A DNA stretch of 64,000 nucleotides from assembly GCA_017526785.1 (NCBI GenBank), contig JAFXQV010000018.1:62001-126000 (forward strand). The letters are read 5' to 3'. Position 1 is the stretch's first letter; each line of letters starts with the position of its first letter. The stretch comes from Oscillibacter sp. (lineage in GTDB: Bacteria > Bacillota > Clostridia > Oscillospirales > Oscillospiraceae). A model generated the notes under the pieces. It was not told the origin of the DNA. It did not search any database and saw nothing but the letters and a program-made list of their open reading frames with translations. The translations under genes and the position numbers were made by a program. Of the stretch, positions 1 through 7,685 are shown one piece after another.

Positions 1-1
1 C

Positions 2-727
2 CAGAAACGGCAGTTGATTCAAAGCCGCCTCACCGTGACCATTAAGACGCGCGGTTTCGACGACTTCAAGTCCTATGTCGACTACCTGCTCCTGCATGGG
101 AACGGCGACGATATCAACGAACTTTTAGTGAAGCTGACCACAAACTACACCTATTTCATGCGGGAGACGGAGTCTTTCGACTACTTCCAGAAAAGCATTC
201 TCCCGCAGATTACCCGGCGGCGGCAGAGGGACAAGTCCCTCGCCATTTGGAGCGCGGGCTGTTCGTCCGGCGAGGAGCCGTACAACGTGACCATGTACAT
301 GATGGACTATTTCGGCTCGCAGTGGGGCGCGTGGGACACGCGCATGCTCGCCACGGACCTTTCCTTGGACGTCCTGCAAAAGGCGCAGACGGGCATTTAC
401 CAGCTCCCCGACTCCATGCCGGAGAAGTGGAAAGAGGAGTATTTCACCCACGTCAGCGGGACGCGCTACCAAGTCGCGCCGAAAGTCCGGAACAACGTGA
501 TTTTCCGTCAGTTCAACCTCATGGACCCCATACAGTTCCGGCAGAAATTCGACGTGATTTTCTGCCGCAACGTCATGATTTATTTCGACCAGCCGACGAA
601 AAACGCGCTCATTCGCCGCTTTTACGACGCCACGGTGCCGGGGGGCTACCTGATAATCAGCCTGTCGGAGAACCTCCCGCCGAACACGCCCTACAAACGG
701 GTGTCGACCTCAATTTTCCAGAAGTAG
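2..727 (+). CDS. cheR: CheR chemotaxis protein methyltransferase, 5' end outside window
   Basis: S-adenosylmethionine-dependent methyltransferase that methylates glutamates on chemoreceptors during adaptation. The frame is open to the left edge. Its first residues (QKRQLIQSRL) match the internal CheR N-domain helix that normally follows about 20 residues, so the true start lies upstream; the TTG at 14 is not the start. The SAM-binding loop is visible (IWSAGCSSGEEPYN), as is the conserved FCRNVMIYFD motif near the C terminus. It ends 75 bases before cheB, whose product removes the same methyl groups, so the two probably share a transcript. I see no C-terminal TPR extension. Confidence 0.95.
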   Translation, partial: QKRQLIQSRLTVTIKTRGFDDFKSYVDYLLLHGNGDDINELLVKLTTNYTYFMRETESFDYFQKSILPQITRRRQRDKSLAIWSAGCSSGEEPYNVTMYMMDYFGSQWGAWDTRMLATDLSLDVLQKAQTGIYQLPDSMPEKWKEEYFTHVSGTRYQVAPKVRNNVIFRQFNLMDPIQFRQKFDVIFCRNVMIYFDQPTKNALIRRFYDATVPGGYLIISLSENLPPNTPYKRVSTSIFQK

Positions 728-802
728 CCCGCTTTCTCCGTTTTCCCGCGCGGGGGCTTGGAACTTCTGCGATGGAAAAACACCATAGAAAGGAGAATCG
801 GA

Positions 803-1855
803 ATGGCGGAGTTTGGCCGTAAAAAAATTCGCGTTCTCGTGGTGGATGATTCCATGCTCGCGCGAAAGGTCATTATGGACGGGCTTTCGGCGCATGGGGG
901 CTTGGAAGTCGTGGGATACGCCATTAACGCCGTCGACGCGCGGAACAAAATCAAGCAGTTGCGGCCGGATGTCATGACGCTGGACGTGCAAATGCCCGGC
1001 ATGACCGGGCTGGACTTCCTGAAATCCCTGTTGCCCCAAAACCCGCTGCCGGTGGTGCTGGTTTCGTCGCTGAATCTGGGCGTGTTCGACGCCCTGCACG
1101 CCGGGGCGGTCGACTTTGTGCGCAAGCCCGACCGCGACGTAAGCACGGAGGTCTTTGTCCGCACACTCGCCGCGAAGGTCGTGGAGGCCTCGCGGGCGAA
1201 GGTACAGGCTCCGGCGGCGGCCGTGACGCCCGCGGCTCCGGCGGCGGCGCTGGGCGCGTCGGTGTCGGGGCGGGTCATCATCGGCCTTGGCGCGTCCACG
1301 GGCGGCACGGAGGCCACGCTGGAGGTCATGAAGCGCCTGCCCGAGGACATCCCCGGCATGGTCATTGTACAGCACATGCCCACGGGCTTTACGAAGATGT
1401 ACGCCGAGCGCCTCAACAAACTTTGCCGGATGGAAGTCCGGGAGGCCAAGGACGGCGACGAAGTCAAGCGCGGTCTGGCCTTGGTGGCTCCGGCGGACTT
1501 GCAGTGCCGCGTGTTGCGCAGTGCGCTGGGCGGGTACCGCGTCAGTTGCAAGCCCGACGAGCGGGTCAGCGGACACCGCCCGTCCGTCGACGCGCTTTTC
1601 CTGTCCATGGCGCAGAATGTGCGGTGCCAGATGTACGGAATCATCATGACGGGCATGGGGCGCGACGGCGCGGCCGGACTGCTGGCCATGCGCAAAAAGG
1701 GCGCGTACACCATCGGGCAGGACGAGGAATCCTGCGTCGTGTACGGCATGCCCCGCGCCGCGTACGAAGTCGGCGCGGTCACCGTGCAGGCGTCGTGCAA
1801 AGATATCTCGACGGCCTTACTGCGCCATCTGCGCTCGCGCCCCGGCGGCCGCTGA
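803..1855 (+). CDS. cheB: CheB chemoreceptor glutamate methylesterase/deamidase
   Basis: Phosphorylation-activated methylesterase that demethylates and deamidates chemoreceptors. It is 350 residues, the usual length. The N-terminal receiver domain has the acidic pair D15/D16 and phosphoacceptor D61 (MTLDVQMPGMTG). An Ala/Pro-rich linker (about 135-150) leads to the esterase domain with the triad S165 (GLGASTGG), H191 (VQHMP) and D288 (GMGRDGA). The ATG at 803 is preferred over an upstream in-frame ATG at 758 because it follows AAAGGAGA and begins just before the receiver domain. It lies downstream of cheR. A short weak hairpin (1922-1935) followed by TAAATTTTT may end the transcript. Confidence 0.97.
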   Translation: MAEFGRKKIRVLVVDDSMLARKVIMDGLSAHGGLEVVGYAINAVDARNKIKQLRPDVMTLDVQMPGMTGLDFLKSLLPQNPLPVVLVSSLNLGVFDALHAGAVDFVRKPDRDVSTEVFVRTLAAKVVEASRAKVQAPAAAVTPAAPAAALGASVSGRVIIGLGASTGGTEATLEVMKRLPEDIPGMVIVQHMPTGFTKMYAERLNKLCRMEVREAKDGDEVKRGLALVAPADLQCRVLRSALGGYRVSCKPDERVSGHRPSVDALFLSMAQNVRCQMYGIIMTGMGRDGAAGLLAMRKKGAYTIGQDEESCVVYGMPRAAYEVGAVTVQASCKDISTALLRHLRSRPGGR

Positions 1856-2182
1856 CGCGAAAGCGCATACAGGTTCCAGCCTCTGCGAACTGTACAGCCG
1901 TTACAGTTGACAGGGGCTTTTGTCGCGCCCGCGACGCGTAAATTTTTCATCCGTGACGGCCGGGGCGTCTGCCATGCGCGGCTACGGTCACGCCTCTGTA
2001 TATAATTTTTTGAAAAATGCAACGCATACTATTAATTTTTTGTGAAGATGTTCCGATATTTCTTATGAATGGATTCTACAAAGACACGGCAGGCAGTCGG
2101 AACCCCGCGATTCTGTTTTGTGCCGTGCCGTATATCCGGCGCGAAGAAGCGCCATTTCCGCGACTAAAAGGGGGCGTCCTTG
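1856..2182 (+). other. Intergenic region between cheB and flgM
   Basis: This 327-base gap holds no convincing gene. It contains a 7-bp inverted repeat (AACTGTA at 1888, TACAGTT at 1902), a short GC hairpin followed by a T-run at 1922-1945 that could terminate cheB, and the sigma-28-type promoter of the flgM operon at 2033-2059. The in-frame stretch from 2017 overlaps the promoter, lacks a ribosome binding site and has no recognisable domain. Confidence 0.6.
2033..2059 (+). promoter_or_regulatory. Sigma-28 (SigD/FliA)-type promoter for the flgM operon
   Basis: TAAT at 2033-2036, a 15-base spacer, then TCCGATAT at 2052-2059, close to the flagellar sigma consensus TAAA-N15-GCCGATAT. It lies 124 bases upstream of flgM. 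The same arrangement, with the same -35 TAAT and spacing, occurs before fliD (9610-9636), which supports both calls. Confidence 0.75.
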
Positions 2183-2494
2183 ATGACAATCTCAGGAACT
2201 TTGACAACCAATCTTCCCAAGCCCATTGAGTTACAGCGGGCTTATCAGCCGCCGCAGACCAGCGCGGCGCAATCCCAGAAACCCGCCTCGTATTCCCGGA
2301 GATTCGACAGCGTGACCATCTCCGGCGAGAGCGGCCGGGCGTTCGCCATGGAAGCCCGAAGCCGCATCTCCAACGAAGTTCGTACCGCCACTTCCACCGC
2401 GTCCGTCGCCGCAATCCGGGAGGAAATCCGGCAAGGCACCTATCCGCTTGACAGCAGAGCCATCGCCCGGAACATGCTCCTGTGGGGAGGCTGA
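2183..2494 (+). CDS. flgM: FlgM anti-sigma-28 factor
   Basis: Binds and holds the flagellar sigma factor until hook completion, when FlgM is exported. 103 residues, normal for the family. The C-terminal half carries the FlgM signature: an amphipathic helix (VAAIREEIRQGTYPLDS) followed by AIARNML. The N terminus is Pro/Gln-rich and probably disordered, as expected of an export substrate. Start is the ATG at 2183, 8 bases after AAAGGGGG; a TTG just upstream is ignored. First gene of flgM-flgN-flgK-flgL-DUF6470-fliW-csrA and placed behind a sigma-28-type promoter, giving the usual feedback loop on late flagellar genes. Confidence 0.9.
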   Translation: MTISGTLTTNLPKPIELQRAYQPPQTSAAQSQKPASYSRRFDSVTISGESGRAFAMEARSRISNEVRTATSTASVAAIREEIRQGTYPLDSRAIARNMLLWGG

Positions 2495-2498
2495 ACCC

Positions 2499-2951
2499 AT
2501 GGACGAAATCTACGAGGCCTTTTTCACGTATCTTGAAAAAGTGGGCGGGCATCTCGACCGCCTCTCCGAGCTGGCCAAGACCAAGAACATCGCCGCCCAG
2601 CGCGGCGACGTGCTGAGCGTCAACGAGTGCATGCGCGAAGAGCAGGAAATCGGCCTGACCCTCCGCCGCATGGACAAACAGCGCGAACGCCTGCTGACGG
2701 TGTTACATCTCGACGGCGTGCCGCTGTCGGCCGTTCCGGGGCGCTGTCCGCCCGAACTGCGCCCCGCCGCGCGCGCCGCCGTCGAGGCGCTTCTGGCCAA
2801 GCGCGACATCTACCGCAGTGCCGCCGACGCCGCCCGCTCCACGCTCGAATGCAGTCTGCACAACATTGAGAAGCTCATCGAGCAGAAAGAGCCGACCGGC
2901 CGGACGGGCGTACACGCCCGCGGCGGGCTGTTCACCGACTATCGGACGTAA
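2499..2951 (+). CDS. flgN: FlgN-like export chaperone for FlgK/FlgL
   Basis: 150-residue, highly charged, predicted all-helical protein of the FlgN type, which keeps the hook-filament junction proteins FlgK and FlgL export-competent. Family sequence identity is low, so the call rests on length, helical character (long Leu/Arg/Glu heptad-like stretches at about 30-70 and 100-140) and position between flgM and flgK, as in Bacillus subtilis yvyG. Start ATG 2499 follows GGGGAGG at the end of flgM, leaving 4 bases between the two genes, so translation is probably coupled. The longer upstream frame (2448) overlaps flgM and is rejected. Confidence 0.8.
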   Translation: MDEIYEAFFTYLEKVGGHLDRLSELAKTKNIAAQRGDVLSVNECMREEQEIGLTLRRMDKQRERLLTVLHLDGVPLSAVPGRCPPELRPAARAAVEALLAKRDIYRSAADAARSTLECSLHNIEKLIEQKEPTGRTGVHARGGLFTDYRT

Positions 2952-2969
2952 TCTAAGGGGGGAACCGCT

Positions 2970-5093
2970 ATGGGTCTGGTATCCACATTCGGCACTTACT
3001 CCATTGCCAAACTGGGCATTTACGCCGCCAGTAAGGCTCTGCAAGTGACCGGAAACAATATCACGAACGTACAGACGCCCGGCTACACGCGCCAGCACCT
3101 GAACCAAGAGAGTTTACATATGGCGTCGGCTGACCGTTATGTGTCCGGGAACATCCTGCATATGGGAACCGGCGTCTTGGCTCCGTCCGTGGGGCAGTCG
3201 CGGGACGTGTATCTGGACATCCGCTACCGCAACGAGAACACCAGCGTAAACAATCTGGAAGCCATGAAGTACGGGCTGGACAATATCGCCGGAATACTCG
3301 ACGAGGTCGGCAAGGGCGAGGACGGCGAGGGCGTACTCGAGGGCATGTTCAACGACGCCATTGACCAGATGAACGCCTTAGCCGCCGAGGGTGCCGGGAA
3401 AGACCAGTACGACACGCTTTTCCGCTCCTCCATGTCCACGCTCGTCCGGCAGCTCAACCTGAGCGCGGACAATCTCACGCACCTGAAGGAACTGAGCCAA
3501 GAAAAGCTGATGGCGGATATCGAACAAACCAACGCCATTATTTCGGGTATCCGCGAACTGAACACGTCTATCCGCAAGTGCAGTATCTACGGAGACAACG
3601 CACTCGAACAGCGCGACCAGCGGAATGTCCTGCTCGATGACCTCTCCAAGTACATGGCCATTGATGTGGAGTACGGACAGGAGGAGATTGGCCCCGGTCT
3701 GGTGGTCGAAAAGCTGATAGTTCGCACCGACACCGAACCGAAGCGGACGCTGATTGACGGCCGTTACACCACCGAAGTCCTGCTCCGCGACGGTGCCGAC
3801 GAGGGCGACGACCCCAATTTTGATATCGACCTTGCCCAATTGACCGATATCCACGGAAAGACAATGACTTTGGAAGAAAACGACATGGGCGTGGTCAAAA
3901 ACCGCGACGTGGGTGCCGTGGAAGACACCGACGGTATGATTATCCACTACCGGAACCTCAAAGAGGCCGAGGAGGCCGCCGCCGAGATGAACAAAACCGC
4001 CGTCGGCACGGAGTTTCACGCCGAAACCGAGGAGGACGGCTCCTTTACGGTTCACGAATACAGCACCACCGTCTACACCAGTTCCGAGGACGCCGCCAAA
4101 GCGCTGGCCGAAATCAAGAAAGACCATAACAAGCACGTCAATTCACTGGGCGAAGTCACCCGCTATGACCTGCGCATTTTGGACAGCGGCGGGCAGTTTG
4201 AAATTCACCAGTTCGAGGTATTCCGGGGCGAGGTGCAGACGTTAGACACCGAGCTGGGCGGAACGCTTCTGGCCGACCGCGAAATCCTGACGGAAAAGGG
4301 CGTTTTCGCCTCTGAAACCGACTTGGGGATGGACACCAACGCCGCCAGCAAGCGCGGCATTCCCTATTACCAGAAAACGTTAGACGCGCTTGCCAACAAA
4401 CTTGCCACCGTCCTGAACGAGGCAAACCAGCTTCCCGACGAGACTATTTACGAGTCGACCTATGTCGAGTCCGTCGACCAGGACGGCAACATCGTCAAGA
4501 CGCTGGAATTTGTCGACGAGGACGGCAACGTCGTCACCGGAGACAAGAGCCTCTACCAGCTCAAACCCGAGTACAGCGACTACAAGGGCGGCATTCTCCT
4601 CAGCAACCACAGCAACAGCAACGACACCGCCGGAATCACCGCCGCGAACATCTCCATTTCCCGCAACTGGGCAAACGGTTCTTTCCGCGTCCTGCGCTCC
4701 ACGGAACCCAACCCGCCCAGCACCGCCAAAGACAACCTGACCCATATATGCAACGTCCTCACGGGAACACACGAGTTCTACGCCAACACCGAGGACGTTT
4801 ACGAAAAGGCCGCAAACGGAGAGGTGTTTTTTGTCGGCTCCTTCCAGTCCCTGCTCACCGACCACATGGTGGCGCAACTGGCCAGCGACCAGCGGAACGT
4901 CAATGTCATGTACGACAACCGCACCGCGTCCACCAACGAAGTTTACGTCAACCGTGACGGCGTGATGGGCGTCGACCTCAACGACGAGGCCATGAACCTG
5001 ATGATGTATCAGCGCTCCTACGCGGCCGCCTGCCGCCTGATGACATCGTTCGACGAAATGATTGACCGCCTTGTAAACGGCATGGCGGTCTGA
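2970..5093 (+). CDS. flgK: FlgK hook-filament junction protein 1, with internal insertion
   Basis: First of the two junction proteins that join the flagellar hook to the filament. The N terminus has the axial-protein signature (LGIYAASKALQVTGNNITN) and the C terminus the matching helix (MNLMMYQRSYAAACRLMTSF), which assemble as a coiled coil. At 707 residues it is longer than many homologues. The extra length is a central region (about residues 285-440) that contains two similar alpha-beta units, around LKEAEEAAAEMN...GSFTVHEY and SSEDAAKALAEIKK...GQFEIHQF. Start follows AAGGGGGGAACC. Exported through the flagellar type III apparatus; no signal peptide is expected. Confidence 0.95.
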   Translation: MGLVSTFGTYSIAKLGIYAASKALQVTGNNITNVQTPGYTRQHLNQESLHMASADRYVSGNILHMGTGVLAPSVGQSRDVYLDIRYRNENTSVNNLEAMKYGLDNIAGILDEVGKGEDGEGVLEGMFNDAIDQMNALAAEGAGKDQYDTLFRSSMSTLVRQLNLSADNLTHLKELSQEKLMADIEQTNAIISGIRELNTSIRKCSIYGDNALEQRDQRNVLLDDLSKYMAIDVEYGQEEIGPGLVVEKLIVRTDTEPKRTLIDGRYTTEVLLRDGADEGDDPNFDIDLAQLTDIHGKTMTLEENDMGVVKNRDVGAVEDTDGMIIHYRNLKEAEEAAAEMNKTAVGTEFHAETEEDGSFTVHEYSTTVYTSSEDAAKALAEIKKDHNKHVNSLGEVTRYDLRILDSGGQFEIHQFEVFRGEVQTLDTELGGTLLADREILTEKGVFASETDLGMDTNAASKRGIPYYQKTLDALANKLATVLNEANQLPDETIYESTYVESVDQDGNIVKTLEFVDEDGNVVTGDKSLYQLKPEYSDYKGGILLSNHSNSNDTAGITAANISISRNWANGSFRVLRSTEPNPPSTAKDNLTHICNVLTGTHEFYANTEDVYEKAANGEVFFVGSFQSLLTDHMVAQLASDQRNVNVMYDNRTASTNEVYVNRDGVMGVDLNDEAMNLMMYQRSYAAACRLMTSFDEMIDRLVNGMAV

Positions 5094-5113
5094 CAGAGAG
5101 GGGGAACGCAAGC

Positions 5114-6160
5114 ATGGCGTTTCGTATCACGACTAACGGCTTAATGCGCTCGTACCGTACCAGTCTCGGCAAGGTCAACGCGAAAGTGTATGACACGATG
5201 GAACGCGTCCAGACGACCCGGAATTTCAGCACGTCCGCCGAGGACCCCGCCGCCGCGAGCAAGGCCTTCCAGCTCCGCCGCTCCTACTGGCGGGCGCAGG
5301 ACCATATCGACAACACCAAATACCTTCTCAACAAGTTACAGATGGGCTGGAGTTCCACGGACGCGGTTGTGGACGGGGACGGCCACGTACCCAGTCTGGA
5401 CGCAATCTCCACCAGTCTGGCCGCTATCAACGACCCGATTGGGGGCGGCCGCGTACTGCTGGGGCGGGATTTGATTGAAAAGGCCGAGTCTGTCGTCATG
5501 TGCATGAACGTCCGCTACAACGACGAGTTTGTGTTCGCGGGCATTGACGGCATGAACGTTCCGTTTTCGTGGGGCGAGAACGGGGAGCTTCTCTACCGGG
5601 GCGTGGATGTCAGCGCCGCCGAGGGTACCGAAGACTTCGACAAGCTCCAGAAAATGGCCTCCGAAACCGGCTATGTGGACGTGGGGCTGGGTCTCGAAGA
5701 GGACGAAAACGGGGACATCATCGACAGCAGCGCCTTCAACTCCTCCATTGCGGGCATCGAGTTTCTGGGCTACGGGCTGGACGAGGACGGCGAGTCGAAA
5801 AATCTCGCCGTGCTGATGAACGAGCTGGGCAACATCCTCATGGACTGCGACCCGGATACCGGCGAGTACACGGGGGGCGGCGAAGTGCGGGCGAACACGC
5901 TGGCACGGAAAATCCTTGATTCTGTCGCCCGCGTGCAGGAACAGCATGTGGCGCTCTCGTCCAAGAGCGAGTATCTGCAAGTCAATCTGGAACAACTGGA
6001 AAACACCCAGTACACGCTCAACGAGGAAATCGCCGACTTGGAACAGATGGACCCCGCTTTGTCCGTCACGGAGATGTATTGGGCGCAGTATTGCTATCAG
6101 GCCGCGCTCAAAATCGGAAACGACCTTGTGTCGCAGACCCTCTTCGACTATCTCAAGTAA
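5114..6160 (+). CDS. flgL: FlgL hook-filament junction protein 3
   Basis: Second junction protein, sitting between FlgK and the flagellin filament. 348 residues. The N-terminal flagellin-like helix is clear (MAFRITTNGLMRSYRTSL, with the A-S-E-D-P-A-A-A-S-K motif around residues 42-52), and the C-terminal helix (SVTEMYWAQYCYQAALKIGN) is the other half of the D0/D1 core. The middle is acidic. It begins 20 bases after flgK behind GAGAGGGGG, so it is cotranscribed. No signal peptide, as expected for a flagellar export substrate handled by FlgN. Confidence 0.95.
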   Translation: MAFRITTNGLMRSYRTSLGKVNAKVYDTMERVQTTRNFSTSAEDPAAASKAFQLRRSYWRAQDHIDNTKYLLNKLQMGWSSTDAVVDGDGHVPSLDAISTSLAAINDPIGGGRVLLGRDLIEKAESVVMCMNVRYNDEFVFAGIDGMNVPFSWGENGELLYRGVDVSAAEGTEDFDKLQKMASETGYVDVGLGLEEDENGDIIDSSAFNSSIAGIEFLGYGLDEDGESKNLAVLMNELGNILMDCDPDTGEYTGGGEVRANTLARKILDSVARVQEQHVALSSKSEYLQVNLEQLENTQYTLNEEIADLEQMDPALSVTEMYWAQYCYQAALKIGNDLVSQTLFDYLK

Positions 6161-6197
6161 AAAAGGCGTCTCTGGCGGAAACGCCGGAGTCCGTCTT

Positions 6198-6229
6198 TGG
6201 AACCGCGCGGCACCCGCCGCGCACTTCCA
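6198..6229 (+). other. Strong intercistronic hairpin between flgL and the DUF6470 gene
   Basis: A 7-bp perfect GC stem (6205-6211 with 6216-6222, loop ACCC) is extended after a 2x2 internal loop by TGGAA/TTCCA (6198-6202 with 6225-6229). There is no T-run on either side, so it is not an intrinsic terminator. It may protect or mark the end of the flgK-flgL message, or damp expression of the genes that follow. Confidence 0.55.
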
Positions 6230-6267
6230 TAAAGCATTGTAGAATCATGAAAGGAAGTGCTTTCGCA

Positions 6268-6867
6268 ATGTATCCCCTGATTGAGATTAAGAGTGTACCC
6301 ATTGAGTTGCAGTTCAAGACAACCAACGCCTCTTTGGAGTACACGCGCGGCACGGCCGAGATGGAAATCAGCCGTTCCGAGCAGGGCGGCGTCAACGTCC
6401 GGAGCCGCCCGATTCAGGTCAAGCTCGACACGTTTGAACAGCGCGGCGGGCAGTTCTCCGCCGCCAACGCCGCCGTCAGCGCCGCCGTGGGGCAGCCCTC
6501 TCAGGCGCAGTACGAGGCGACCTCCGCCTACGCCGAGCAGGGGCAGATTCAGCTCAGCGCCCGCATTGGCAAGAGCATCCCCCAAGCCGCCGCCCCCGCG
6601 CAGACCGGGGGTAGCGGCTACACCGCCCCCGATATCCAGACGGGCGTCGATGTCAAGTGGGAAGACGGCGCTATGGAAATTCGCTACGCCATGGACAAAC
6701 TCAACTTCGATTGGAAAATTGACAAGGGTGAATTCAAGTTCACGCCCGGCGACATCGAGATTTCGGTTGCCCAGAAGCCCAGCCTGACTATTAAGTACAC
6801 CGGAGGCCCCATTTACGTCCCGCGTTCCGCCGACCCGAACTATCAGCCCGTGGACGTGAACGCGTAA
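6268..6867 (+). CDS. DUF6470 (YviE-type) flagellar-locus protein
   Basis: 199-residue protein of unknown molecular function. In B. subtilis the equivalent gene (yviE) also lies between flgL and fliW, and that conserved position plus the N-terminal pattern (PLIEIKSVPIELQFKTTNAS) is the basis for the call. The protein opens with a beta-rich segment, has an Ala/Gln-rich middle, and ends in a beta-rich segment (KLNFDWKIDKGEFKFTPGDI). The start is ATG 6268 after AAAGGAAG; an ATG at 6247 is possible but lacks a binding site. It is separated from flgL by 107 bases containing a strong hairpin, so its expression could differ from that of flgKL. Confidence 0.8.
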   Translation: MYPLIEIKSVPIELQFKTTNASLEYTRGTAEMEISRSEQGGVNVRSRPIQVKLDTFEQRGGQFSAANAAVSAAVGQPSQAQYEATSAYAEQGQIQLSARIGKSIPQAAAPAQTGGSGYTAPDIQTGVDVKWEDGAMEIRYAMDKLNFDWKIDKGEFKFTPGDIEISVAQKPSLTIKYTGGPIYVPRSADPNYQPVDVNA

Positions 6868-6895
6868 GCCAAACGCGGCTCGGAGGTGCCAGTCT

Positions 6896-7351
6896 ATGAA
6901 AACAGAGACCAAGTATTTCGGAGAGATTACGTACGAACCGGACGAACTTTTGACCTTCCCCAATGGGCTTTACGGCTTTGAGGATGAGCACTCGTTCCTT
7001 CTGCTTCCCTTCGCGGAAAACGGCACCCTCTTCAGCCTGCAAAGCGTCCAGACGCCGCAACTGGCGTTTATCCTGATGGACCCCTTTTCCCTTGACGGCA
7101 GTTACGCGCCGATACTGCGGGAGGAAGAGCTACGGTTCCTGAAAGTAGAGAGAAGCGAGAACCTCTTTTACTATGTGATGTGTGTTGTCAAGGAACCCGT
7201 GCCGGAAAGCACGGTCAACATGCGTTGTCCGGTGGCCATTAACGATGACAGAACCGCCTTGCAGGTGATTCTGGAGGACACGTCGTGGCACATGCGCCAT
7301 CGGCTCAGCGAGTTTGGCCGCGCGGAGGACAAGGAGGTGCCGTCATGCTGA
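6896..7351 (+). CDS. fliW: FliW flagellar assembly factor, CsrA antagonist
   Basis: 151 residues, the usual size. In Bacillus, FliW binds both flagellin and CsrA: free flagellin releases FliW, which then sequesters CsrA allosterically and permits flagellin translation. The conserved opening is visible (TKYFGEITYEPDELLTFPNGLYGFE), as are later family features (LAFILMDPFS and CPVAINDDRTALQVIL). Start follows CGGAGGTG. It overlaps csrA by 7 bases, so the antagonist and its target are probably made in a coupled ratio. The flagellin gene itself is not in the window. Confidence 0.95.
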   Translation: MKTETKYFGEITYEPDELLTFPNGLYGFEDEHSFLLLPFAENGTLFSLQSVQTPQLAFILMDPFSLDGSYAPILREEELRFLKVERSENLFYYVMCVVKEPVPESTVNMRCPVAINDDRTALQVILEDTSWHMRHRLSEFGRAEDKEVPSC

Positions 7352-7629
7352 TACTGCGGCGCAAGTCGGGCGAATCCATTGTCATCGCCGACAACATCAG
7401 CGTGACCGTACTGGACATCAACGAGGGAAGTGTGCGGCTGGCCATTGACGCGCCGAAGAGCATTCCGATTTTGCGCAGTGAACTCTTGCAGGCGGCCGAC
7501 GCGAACCGCGACGCCGCCGCGAGTCCCGCGTCACTACAGCTTCTGGCGGGGCAGTCGGCGCACGCGGCGGGGAAAGTCCCCCCGTGGGCAGTCCGGGCGG
7601 GTACGCCGAATCCGGCCGAACCGGAATAA
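7345..7629 (+). CDS. csrA: CsrA post-transcriptional regulator with long C-terminal tail
   Basis: Small dimeric RNA-binding protein that recognises GGA in hairpin loops and blocks ribosome binding on target messages, classically flagellin in Firmicutes. Core residues 1-50 are canonical (MLILRRKSGESIVIADNISV, then VRLAIDAPKSIPILRSELL), with the RNA-contacting L4 and R44 positions present. The protein is 94 residues, about 20-30 longer than most, because of an Ala/Pro-rich tail with no recognised motif. Start ATG 7345 follows AAGGAGGTG inside the end of fliW. The operon then stops at a 15-bp hairpin terminator. Confidence 0.95.
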   Translation: MLILRRKSGESIVIADNISVTVLDINEGSVRLAIDAPKSIPILRSELLQAADANRDAAASPASLQLLAGQSAHAAGKVPPWAVRAGTPNPAEPE

Positions 7630-7642
7630 TACAACGCAAACG

Positions 7643-7678
7643 AACCACATACCGACGTTGCGTCGGTATGTGGTTTTC
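7643..7678 (+). terminator. Intrinsic terminator of the flgM-csrA operon, probably bidirectional
   Basis: Perfect 15-bp stem (7643-7657 with 7661-7675, loop TTG) followed by TTC on the plus strand. It sits between csrA and the convergent ComFB-domain gene that ends at 7686, so it can serve both strands; on the minus strand the stem is followed by CGTTTGCGTTGT. Confidence 0.85.
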
Positions 7679-7685
7679 AGGGGCT

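Noticed and set aside
2017-2229. 70-codon frame upstream of flgM
   Set aside because: Overlaps the sigma-28-type promoter and the start of flgM; no ribosome binding site.
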